From NCBI RefSeq assembly GCF_918697925.1, contig NZ_CAKKMF010000058.1:1-34029 (forward strand): a stretch of 34,029 nucleotides of DNA. The letters run 5' to 3'. Positions 23,094 through 29,736 of this stretch are shown piece by piece (within the stretch, counting starts at the first letter, position 1; the number at the start of each line of letters is the position of its first letter). This DNA is from Arthrobacter sp. Bi26. Lineage in GTDB: Bacteria; Actinomycetota; Actinomycetes; Actinomycetales; Micrococcaceae. A model generated the notes under the pieces. It did not search any database. It had not been told where the DNA came from and saw nothing but the letters and a program-made list of their open reading frames with translations. The translations under genes and the position numbers were made by a program.

Positions 23094-23567
23094 ATGGACC
23101 ACAAGACCTCTCTCACGCAGCACATCAATGCTCCGGCGGACTCGGTGTGGGCGGTGGTGTCGGACATTCCAGGATCTGCCGCGACCCTGTCCGGCGTCGA
23201 TTCGATCCAGATGCTCACTGACGGACCTTATGCCGTGGGCACACGCTGGAAGGAAACCCGCACCATGATGGGGCGCTCGGAAACGGTGGAGATGTGGGTT
23301 TCCCAGTCCGAGGCGCCGTCGACCGGCCGGGGCGGCAGCACCACGGTGAAAGCCCTCCAGGGCGGCGCCGACTACACCTCCAGGTTCGCACTGGCGGAGC
23401 GCGACGGCGGAACGGACCTCACGCTGACCTTCGGCGCCGAAGTCATCAAACCAACCCGGTTCAGCAAGATTATGCTCACCGTGTTCGGCCCGCTCGGGAT
23501 GCGCATCACCCGCAAGGCGCTGGCCAAAGACCTGGCGGACATCGCCGCCAAAGCCGAGTCCCTGTGA
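23094..23567 (+). CDS. SRPBCC-family protein
   Basis: A 157-residue START-like (polyketide cyclase/dehydrase) fold protein. It opens with a beta strand and the helix Ala-Pro-Ala-Asp-Ser-Val-Trp-Ala-Val-Val-Ser-Asp-Ile-Pro, then Val-Gly-Thr-Arg-Trp-Lys-Glu-Thr-Arg, and ends in a long helix (Ile-Thr-Arg-Lys-Ala-Leu-Ala-Lys-Asp-Leu). Such proteins bind small hydrophobic ligands; the ligand here is unknown. Its stop overlaps the next start (TGATG), so the two genes are translationally coupled. Confidence 0.85.
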   Translation: MDHKTSLTQHINAPADSVWAVVSDIPGSAATLSGVDSIQMLTDGPYAVGTRWKETRTMMGRSETVEMWVSQSEAPSTGRGGSTTVKALQGGADYTSRFALAERDGGTDLTLTFGAEVIKPTRFSKIMLTVFGPLGMRITRKALAKDLADIAAKAESL

Positions 23568-24244
23568 TGGTGCGGCGCGCTGCGGCGGACAAGGCTCCCA
23601 AGGTCACCGCACCCCGCCTCGAGCCGGTCCGGCCGGGGGAGCTGCGGGACGATCCTGCCCCGGAATTCCGGCGCGGTGTTCGGTACGACGGCGTCCGGTA
23701 CAGCCGCGCGTCGGCAGACGGCCTGGACCTTGGCGCCACGGACTTCGCCGAGTGCGAATTCGCCGGGGTCTCCTTCAATGAGACGCAGCTGCGCGGTGCC
23801 ACCTTCCGTGACTGCATCCTGACCGAGGTCTACGCCCCGGTGCTGACGGCGGCCCGGACCAGTCTGCGGGATGTGGAGATCAGCAACCCCCGCTGGGGAT
23901 CGGCCGAGCTCTATGAATGTGGCTGGCAATCGGTGCGGATCGACGGCGGCAAACTCGACTATGTGAACCTGCGCGGGTCCAAGCTCACGGACGTGCAGAT
24001 CAGTGACTGCATCATCAACGAGCTGGATCTGGGCTCCTGCACCGCCACGCGGGTCGCCTTGAAGAACTGCACGATCGGCACCCTCGATTTCACCGGGGCC
24101 CGGCTCAAGGACTTCGACCTCAGGGGCACCGATTTCCGCACGATCAGCGGCCTGGGCAGCCTGGCTGGCCTCGTGGTCGACGACTACCAGCTCACCCTGC
24201 TTGCCCCATTGCTCGCGGCCCATCTGGGCGTCGTCGTCGCGTAA
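23567..24244 (+). CDS. Pentapeptide-repeat-like protein
   Basis: A 225-residue protein. From about residue 50 to 205 it shows irregular A(D/N)LxF-like five-residue repeats, for example Gly-Ala-Thr-Asp-Phe, Glu-Cys-Glu-Phe-Ala-Gly-Val-Ser-Phe, Leu-Arg-Gly-Ala-Thr-Phe and Leu-Arg-Gly-Ser-Lys-Leu. These predict a right-handed beta-helix. Such proteins include DNA-gyrase-protecting types, but most have no known role, and nothing here points to quinolone resistance. The ATG at 23567 overlaps the SRPBCC stop. An upstream extension in the same frame lies inside that gene and is not real. Confidence 0.82.
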   Translation: MVRRAAADKAPKVTAPRLEPVRPGELRDDPAPEFRRGVRYDGVRYSRASADGLDLGATDFAECEFAGVSFNETQLRGATFRDCILTEVYAPVLTAARTSLRDVEISNPRWGSAELYECGWQSVRIDGGKLDYVNLRGSKLTDVQISDCIINELDLGSCTATRVALKNCTIGTLDFTGARLKDFDLRGTDFRTISGLGSLAGLVVDDYQLTLLAPLLAAHLGVVVA

Positions 24245-24259
24245 TCCGCCGGCATCCGG

Positions 24260-24310
24260 TTGACCCCCTTGCCCCGCCGTGTAATCTTTATAGAACGAAC
24301 GGTCGGTAAA
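24260..24310 (+). promoter_or_regulatory. Promoter and TetR/PaaR-like operator of the thiolase operon
   Basis: TTGACC at 24260-24265, a 16-bp spacer and TAATCT at 24282-24287 form a promoter. The segment 24294-24310 (AACGAACGGTCGGTAAA) overlaps the expected start. Its reverse complement contains ACCGACCGTTCGTT, close to the ACCGnnCGnnCGGT core recalled for PaaR-type TetR repressors of phenylacetate genes in actinobacteria. Confidence 0.5.
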
Positions 24311-24353
24311 TTACTCTGCTGCCGGCCCCGCTTTCTTGGTGAAGGATGTTCTC

Positions 24354-25565
24354 ATGGTCGAGGCTTTTCTTGTTGGCGGCGCCCGCACCCCGGTGGGCCG
24401 CTACGGCGGCGCCCTCTCCGCAGTCCGCCCCGATGACCTGGCCGCACTGGTGGTTCGTGAGGCTGTGGCCCGGGCCGGCGTCGATCCGGACAGCATCGAG
24501 GAAGTAATCCTCGGCAATGCCAACGGCGCCGGCGAAGAGAACCGCAACGTGGCCCGCATGGCCACCCTACTTGCCGGGCTGCCCCTCCACATCTCCGGCA
24601 TCACCGTGAACCGGCTCTGCGCCTCCGGGCTCAGCGCCATCATCATGGCCAGCCACATGATCAAATCCGGCGCCGCGGACATCGTGATTGCCGGCGGAGT
24701 CGAATCCATGAGCCGGGCCCCCTGGGTCCAGGAAAAGCCCCGGACCGCCTTCGCCAAACCGGGCGAAATATTCGATACCTCCATCGGCTGGCGTTTCGTC
24801 AACCCGCAGTTCACCAAGGGAGAGCTCTCCCGGGACGGCAAGATGACCTACTCCATGCCCGAGACGGCGGAAGAGGTGGGCCGGGTTGACGGCATCTCGC
24901 GGGAGGACGCCGACGCCTTCGCCGTCCGCTCCCACGAACGCGCCCTGGCCGCCATCGCCGCCGGCCGCTTCGCCGAGGAAATCGTCCCTGTGACCGTCAA
25001 GACCCGCAAGGGCGAGACCGTGGTGGACACCGATGAGGGCCCCCGCGCCGGCACCACCATGGACGTCCTCGCCGGGCTCCGGCCGGTAGTCAAGGGCGGC
25101 TCGATCGTCACGGCAGGCAACTCCTCCACCCTCAACGACGGCGCCTCCGCCATCATCGTGGCCTCCGAAGCCGCGATCCAGAAGCTTGGCCTCACGCCCC
25201 GGGCACGCATTATCGACGGCGCCTCCGCCGGCTGCGAGCCCGAAATCATGGGCATCGGACCGGTCCCGGCCACCGAGAAGGTACTCGCCCGTTCCGGCCT
25301 CAGCGTCGGGGACCTCGGCGCCGTCGAACTGAACGAGGCGTTCGCGACCCAGTCCCTGGCCAGCATGCGCCGGCTCGGCCTTGACCCGGAGATTGTGAAC
25401 CGCGACGGCGGCGCGATCTCCCTGGGCCACCCGCTCGGTTCGTCCGGTTCCCGGATCGCGATCACGCTGCTGGGGCGGATGGAACGCGAAAACGCGAAGA
25501 TCGGCCTCGCCACCATGTGCATCGGTGTCGGCCAGGGCACGGCCATGCTGCTGGAGCGCGTGTAG
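24354..25565 (+). CDS. paaJ: Acetyl-CoA C-acyltransferase, probable 3-oxoadipyl-CoA thiolase
   Basis: A 403-residue thiolase. The nucleophile Cys lies in Asn-Arg-Leu-Cys-Ala-Ser-Gly-Leu near residue 90. The GHP motif is Ser-Leu-Gly-His-Pro-Leu-Gly-Ser-Ser-Gly, and the second Cys lies in Met-Cys-Ile-Gly-Val-Gly-Gln-Gly. The clustering with a crotonase and a hydroxyacyl-CoA dehydrogenase, plus a PaaR-like operator, suggests the 3-oxoadipyl-CoA thiolase of phenylacetate breakdown. A general fatty-acid thiolase is possible. The ATG at 24354 follows GAAGGA; a TTG at 24336 in the same frame is rejected. Confidence 0.85.
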   Translation: MVEAFLVGGARTPVGRYGGALSAVRPDDLAALVVREAVARAGVDPDSIEEVILGNANGAGEENRNVARMATLLAGLPLHISGITVNRLCASGLSAIIMASHMIKSGAADIVIAGGVESMSRAPWVQEKPRTAFAKPGEIFDTSIGWRFVNPQFTKGELSRDGKMTYSMPETAEEVGRVDGISREDADAFAVRSHERALAAIAAGRFAEEIVPVTVKTRKGETVVDTDEGPRAGTTMDVLAGLRPVVKGGSIVTAGNSSTLNDGASAIIVASEAAIQKLGLTPRARIIDGASAGCEPEIMGIGPVPATEKVLARSGLSVGDLGAVELNEAFATQSLASMRRLGLDPEIVNRDGGAISLGHPLGSSGSRIAITLLGRMERENAKIGLATMCIGVGQGTAMLLERV

Positions 25566-26380
25566 TGGCGGCCCCGGCACTGGCCCTCGACGCGGCTGGC
25601 TTCGGCACGCTCCTGGTCGAAGAGCGCGAGGACCGCGTGGTGGTGGTGCTCAACCGCCCCGAGGTCCGCAACGCGATCGACCAGCAGATGGTCGACGAAC
25701 TCCACGCCGTCTGCGCCCATCTCGAGCAGCACCCGAAAATCCTTATCATCGCCGGCGCCGCCGGGGTTTTCGCCTCTGGCGCCGACATCGGGCAGTTGCG
25801 CGAACGGCGCCGCGACGATGCCCTGCAGGGCATCAACTCCACCATTTTCGTCCGGATCGCCAAGCTGCCGATGCCCGTCATCGCAGCCCTCGACGGCTTC
25901 TGCCTCGGCGGCGGCGCCGAACTGGCCTACGCCGCCGACTTCCGGATCGGCACCCCGTCCGTCCGGATCGGCAATCCCGAAACCGGACTCGGCATCCTGG
26001 CCGCCGCCGGCGCCAGCTGGCGCCTCAAGGAACTCGTGGGGGAGCCCGTCGCCAAGGAAATGCTGCTGGCCGGTGCCGTGCTGCGGGCAGACCGTGCCCT
26101 CGCGGTCAACCTCATCACCGAAATCCACGAACCGTCCGCTCTGATGGCCGCGGCCCACGGGCTCGCCGACCGGATCGCCTCGCAGGACCCGCTCGCCGTC
26201 CGGATCACCAAATCCGTGTTCCACGCCCCGGCCGAGGCGCATCCCCTCATTGACCAGCTGGCGCAGGGGATCCTCTTCGAATCCCAGGCCAAGTTCGACC
26301 GTATGCAGACTTTTTTGGATAAAAAATCAGTCAAGAAAACAGAGAAGCAGTCAGCCAAAGAATCCGGGAAGCAGAAATAG
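25565..26380 (+). CDS. paaF: Enoyl-CoA hydratase, probable PaaF
   Basis: A 271-residue crotonase-fold protein. Both catalytic glutamates appear to be present, in Gly-Gly-Gly-Ala-Glu-Leu and Gly-Asn-Pro-Glu-Thr-Gly-Leu-Gly. The oxyanion-hole segment is Phe-Ala-Ser-Gly-Ala-Asp-Ile. In the phenylacetate route it would hydrate 2,3-dehydroadipyl-CoA. A Lys/Glu/Ser-rich tail of about 20 residues follows the domain and is unusual. The start is GTG at 25565, sharing one base with the thiolase stop (TAGTG), with GGAG upstream. Confidence 0.85.
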   Translation: MAAPALALDAAGFGTLLVEEREDRVVVVLNRPEVRNAIDQQMVDELHAVCAHLEQHPKILIIAGAAGVFASGADIGQLRERRRDDALQGINSTIFVRIAKLPMPVIAALDGFCLGGGAELAYAADFRIGTPSVRIGNPETGLGILAAAGASWRLKELVGEPVAKEMLLAGAVLRADRALAVNLITEIHEPSALMAAAHGLADRIASQDPLAVRITKSVFHAPAEAHPLIDQLAQGILFESQAKFDRMQTFLDKKSVKKTEKQSAKESGKQK

Positions 26381-26382
26381 AC

Positions 26383-27273
26383 ATGGGCAACTCCGTACTC
26401 CCCGACAGTAACCTTCCCGGCAGCAAGTTTCCCCACTCCGTCGGGGTTCTCGGCGGCGGCCGCATGGGCGCAGGCATCGCCCACGCCTTCCTGATCAAGG
26501 GAGCCAATGTGGTGGTCGTCGAGCGCGACGAGGCTTCGGCCGAGGCCGCCCGGGAGCGGGTCGAGTCCGCCGCTGCCAAGAGCCTCGAGCGCGGCGCCGT
26601 GGATGGCAACCTGGACGAGATGGCTTCCCGGCTCGCGGTCACGGTGGACTACGACGACTTCGCCGACCGGCAGCTGGTGGTCGAGGCTGTTCCGGAGGAC
26701 TGGGACCTGAAGGTCACCGCGCTGCGCGGCATCGAGGAACGGCTCGCCGACGGCGCCTACCTCGCGTCAAACACGTCGTCGCTGTCCGTCAACGGGCTGG
26801 CCCGTGAGCTGAAGCGGCCGCAGAACTTCCTGGGCCTGCACTTCTTCAACCCGGTGCCGGCGTCGACGCTGATCGAGGTGGTCCTCGGCGAGCAGACTTC
26901 CGACGCCCTGGCGCAGGCCGCCCGCGGCTGGGTCGAGGCGCTCGGCAAGACCGCCGTCGTGGTCAACGACGCGCCTGGATTCGCCTCCTCCCGGCTTGGC
27001 GTCGCGATCGCCCTCGAAGCGATGCGGATGGTGGAAGAGGGCGTGGCCACCGCCGAAGACATCGACAACGCCATGGTCCTCGGCTACAAGCACCCCACGG
27101 GCCCGCTGCGGACCACCGACATTGTGGGCCTGGATGTGCGCCTCGGCATCGCGGAGTACCTGCAGTCCACGCTGGGGGATCGTTTCGCTCCGCCGCAGAT
27201 CCTGCGGGACAAGGTCGCCCGCGGGGAACTGGGCCGCAAGTCCGGCAAGGGCTTCTTCGACTGGACCAAGTGA
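26383..27273 (+). CDS. paaH: 3-hydroxyacyl-CoA dehydrogenase, probable PaaH
   Basis: A 296-residue NAD-dependent dehydrogenase. The Rossmann motif is Gly-Val-Leu-Gly-Gly-Gly-Arg-Met-Gly-Ala-Gly-Ile near residue 20. The catalytic His lies in Gly-Leu-His-Phe-Phe-Asn-Pro-Val, with Glu in Val-Glu-Ala-Val-Pro-Glu. The C-terminal helical domain ends in Gly-Arg-Lys-Ser-Gly-Lys-Gly-Phe-Phe-Asp. It begins two bases after paaF and would oxidise 3-hydroxyadipyl-CoA to the thiolase substrate. An N-terminal extension of about 18 residues precedes the fold. Confidence 0.87.
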   Translation: MGNSVLPDSNLPGSKFPHSVGVLGGGRMGAGIAHAFLIKGANVVVVERDEASAEAARERVESAAAKSLERGAVDGNLDEMASRLAVTVDYDDFADRQLVVEAVPEDWDLKVTALRGIEERLADGAYLASNTSSLSVNGLARELKRPQNFLGLHFFNPVPASTLIEVVLGEQTSDALAQAARGWVEALGKTAVVVNDAPGFASSRLGVAIALEAMRMVEEGVATAEDIDNAMVLGYKHPTGPLRTTDIVGLDVRLGIAEYLQSTLGDRFAPPQILRDKVARGELGRKSGKGFFDWTK

Positions 27274-27293
27274 CCGGCGCGTGACCGTGCCCC

Positions 27294-27299
27294 TAGGAT
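27294..27299 (+). promoter_or_regulatory. -10 box of a probable leaderless promoter
   Basis: TAGGAT, six bases before the GTG at 27306 of the GNAT gene, in the 32-bp gap after paaH. Confidence 0.45.
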
Positions 27300-27305
27300 G
27301 GTGCG

Positions 27306-27941
27306 GTGACTTCCCTGGACCGCCCCGCGATCGCCCCCATCACCCTGACCGGCAAATATGTCGTCCTTGAACCGCTGAGCCCGGACCACCACGACGGCCT
27401 CGTCGAGGCGGCCCACGACGGCGAGCTGTGGCACCTCTGGTACACCAGTGTGCCCGCGCCGCAACACATGGCCGCCGAGATTGAGCGGCGCCTGGCCCTG
27501 CAGGACAGCGGCGACATGCTGCCCTTCACCACGCGGCTGCTCGACCCCGCCACGGGCACACCGGGCAGGGTGATCGGCATGACTACCTACATGAACATCG
27601 ACGCCGCAACGCCCCGGGTGGAGATCGGCTCCACCTGGAACGCGGCGTCAGCACATGGCAGCGGCACCAACCCGGACTCCAAGTTGCTGCTGCTGCGGCA
27701 CGCCTTCGAGACGCTGGGCTGCCCCGCCGTCGAGTTCCGGACGCACTGGCTCAACCACCAGTCCCGTGAGGCGATCGCGCGGCTGGGCGCCAAGCAGGAC
27801 GGTGTGCTCCGCAGCCACACGCGCAGCACTGACGGGGCGCTGCGGGACACAGTTGTGTTTTCCATCCTGGAACACGAGTGGCCGATGGTCCGGAACGCCC
27901 TTGAGTCCAGGCTGGCCAAGCGGCGTCAGGGTGCCGAGTAG
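27306..27941 (+). CDS. GNAT-family N-acetyltransferase
   Basis: A 211-residue protein of the RimJ/RimL-like acetyltransferase group. It starts Leu-Thr-Gly-Lys-Tyr-Val-Val-Leu-Glu-Pro-Leu, continues with the beta strands ending Val-Glu-Ile-Gly-Ser-Thr-Trp, and has Glu-Phe-Arg-Thr-His-Trp-Leu-Asn-His-Gln-Ser with Ala-Ile-Ala-Arg-Leu-Gly-Ala, the family's C-terminal signature. Target is unknown. It starts with GTG after a leaderless-type -10 box. Its last 16 bases overlap the end of the SGNH gene on the other strand. Confidence 0.85.
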   Translation: MTSLDRPAIAPITLTGKYVVLEPLSPDHHDGLVEAAHDGELWHLWYTSVPAPQHMAAEIERRLALQDSGDMLPFTTRLLDPATGTPGRVIGMTTYMNIDAATPRVEIGSTWNAASAHGSGTNPDSKLLLLRHAFETLGCPAVEFRTHWLNHQSREAIARLGAKQDGVLRSHTRSTDGALRDTVVFSILEHEWPMVRNALESRLAKRRQGAE

Positions 27942-28762
27942 GCCTTGGCCCCATTAAGCGAAGCGAAGTACGCCTCGTAGCCCCGGGCATTCGGGTGGAA
28001 GTTTTCGGGACTGGCCAGGGCCGAACGGTCGAGATTGATCCACGGGGCTGCTGAGTTCACGCCGTGACCGGCGAAAGCGGCCCGGACATCGACGTACTCC
28101 GCTCCGGTGGCCCGGGCGGCGGCGGCGATGGAGCCGTTCAAGCCGTCAGCCAGGAGTGTGGCCTTGTAGATGAACAGGGACATCGGATCAGCCTGACCGG
28201 GGGCGACCGGATCGTAGAGGTACGGGTAGCCCGTCACCACAACCTTGGCGTTGGGCGCGGCAGCCTTCACGCGCTGGATCATCGCGGTCACGTCACCGGC
28301 CAGTTTATGGCTGGAGATCTGGCCCTCAGCGTAGGCGCTGGCAGCGTCGCAAAGCGGACCCGCGGCGGGATTAACCATGGCGGCGCCGCAGGAGGCGAGG
28401 ATTTCCGCAAACCGGAGGTTGTTGCCGCCGGCCGTGATGGTGACGAGTTCCGTGCCCTTGTTCAGCTGCCTCAGCTGGGTGTTCACGACGTCTTGGGTCG
28501 TCTTGCCGCTGCAGGCCGCGTTCGCGACCAGTTTGATGGATTTCTTGTGGGCAGCGAGTTCGGAATAGGTGTTCTCGCTGCGGTAGCAGTCATCCAGGTA
28601 CGGCCCCGCCCCCAGCCCGGCGGCGTAGGAGTCTCCCAGCGCGATGTAGTTGGCCTTGTCCACGGCCTGCGCCGGCACCGCCGCCAAACTGGCCGCCACT
28701 GCCAGGGTGGCGAGACCGGCCGCAAGAGCCGTTCGCCGGCGTCGAAGTTTCAGAGTTCCCAT
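27926..28762 (-). CDS. Secreted SGNH/GDSL-family hydrolase
   Basis: A 278-residue exported esterase or lipase. The signal peptide runs from five arginines and lysines through a hydrophobic core to Ala-Gln-Ala at 31-33. Block I is Gly-Asp-Ser45-Tyr, the oxyanion Asn lies in Gly-Gly-Asn-Asn, and the catalytic His256 is in Glu-Asn-Phe-His-Pro-Asn. The residue three before His is Glu253, where most relatives have Asp. Two or more cysteine pairs suggest disulfides, as in Streptomyces lipases. The ATG at 28762 has a strong GAGGAG element. The gap at 28763-28989 toward the phosphatase gene holds its promoter. Confidence 0.88.
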   Translation of the reverse strand: MGTLKLRRRRTALAAGLATLAVAASLAAVPAQAVDKANYIALGDSYAAGLGAGPYLDDCYRSENTYSELAAHKKSIKLVANAACSGKTTQDVVNTQLRQLNKGTELVTITAGGNNLRFAEILASCGAAMVNPAAGPLCDAASAYAEGQISSHKLAGDVTAMIQRVKAAAPNAKVVVTGYPYLYDPVAPGQADPMSLFIYKATLLADGLNGSIAAAARATGAEYVDVRAAFAGHGVNSAAPWINLDRSALASPENFHPNARGYEAYFASLNGAKAYSAP

Positions 28763-28989
28763 GGTGTTCTCCTCGGTTGCACGCTGGTTTCAGCGCCCGT
28801 GCCGTGAAAGCGTGCCGCGAAGAGGTCTCAGTCCCGGCTGCAGGCGAGCTGAAGTGTGCCCGGCGGCCACCGGGCACACCGCCACCCTATGCGGAAGCGT
28901 CGACCCGCACCATGGCAATCGTCCCGTTGTGTATAACTTTTGTGAATCCTCCCGTGGATCGGCACCGGTGCGTGTGTTTAGCTTTCTGG

Positions 28990-29727
28990 ATGACGATTCC
29001 TGCCGCGCCCGGAGGCCATGCCAGGGGGACGGCCGTGCCCGGAGCGATGGCGTGGGACGGAGCGGTTAACGCCTGGCACGTCGCCGGCAGCGTGTTCCGG
29101 ATGGGACGCCGCGAGTGGCTGACCGAGGCCGGCTGGCGGCAGGTGTACGACGGCGGCATCCGGACAGTCGTCGATCTCCGCAACGAAGCGGAAATCCGGC
29201 GCCGGGAGACCGACCCGCCGGTGACGGGGGCAGCCTTGGCCGGTTTCGACGTCGTGCTGGCCCCCACCGAAGACCCGGGCAACAGCGAGTTCCGCGAGCT
29301 CTGTGTGCCCTACCTGAACGACCCTGTCTGTTATGGCGACAACGCCAGGCTGTTCCCGCACCTGCTGGCCGGCGTCTTTAAGGCAGTGGCGGCCGCGGAG
29401 GGCGGCGTGGTCATCCACTGCTCTGCCGGGCGGGACCGGAGCGGCATGATCGCCGCCATGCTCCAGGACCTCGCCGGCGACAGCGACGAGGCCATTGTGC
29501 GCGGCTACCAGCGCTCCATGCGGGGCATCAATGAGCACCTCAGGCAGGCGGCTGTCCCGCATCCCCACGAACGGTATCTGCCCGAGGAAGTTCTGGCTCC
29601 GCTGCTCCAAACGCGGTCGGAAAGCCTCTTGCGGTTCGTGCGCCACGTGAAGACCGGTGATTTCTTACGCCACAATGGCATAACGGACCGGGAGCTGACT
29701 GCCATTCTGGCCAAATTGGGGCGCTAG
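28990..29727 (+). CDS. Protein-tyrosine phosphatase
   Basis: A 245-residue PtpB-like phosphatase. The active-site loop is His-Cys144-Ser-Ala-Gly-Arg-Asp-Arg-Ser-Gly-Met, the CX5R signature. Upstream are Val-Val-Asp-Leu-Arg-Asn-Glu-Ala-Glu, the family's conserved strand, and a Phe-Arg segment near the start. It may remove phosphate from phosphotyrosine or phosphoinositide. The chosen ATG at 28990 lies five bases after TAGCTT; a longer in-frame reading from 28777 looks non-coding. It ends ten bases before the protease gene. Confidence 0.85.
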   Translation: MTIPAAPGGHARGTAVPGAMAWDGAVNAWHVAGSVFRMGRREWLTEAGWRQVYDGGIRTVVDLRNEAEIRRRETDPPVTGAALAGFDVVLAPTEDPGNSEFRELCVPYLNDPVCYGDNARLFPHLLAGVFKAVAAAEGGVVIHCSAGRDRSGMIAAMLQDLAGDSDEAIVRGYQRSMRGINEHLRQAAVPHPHERYLPEEVLAPLLQTRSESLLRFVRHVKTGDFLRHNGITDRELTAILAKLGR

Positions 29728-29730
29728 AGT
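29725..29730 (+). promoter_or_regulatory. -10 box of a probable leaderless promoter overlapping a stop codon
   Basis: TAGAGT includes the TAG stop of the phosphatase gene and lies six bases before the GTG at 29737 of the protease gene. Confidence 0.45.
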
Positions 29731-29736
29731 AACCGG

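Noticed and set aside
24336..24353. TTG start for the thiolase six codons upstream
   Set aside because: The ATG at 24354 has a well-placed GAAGGA, and the added residues do not match thiolase N-termini.
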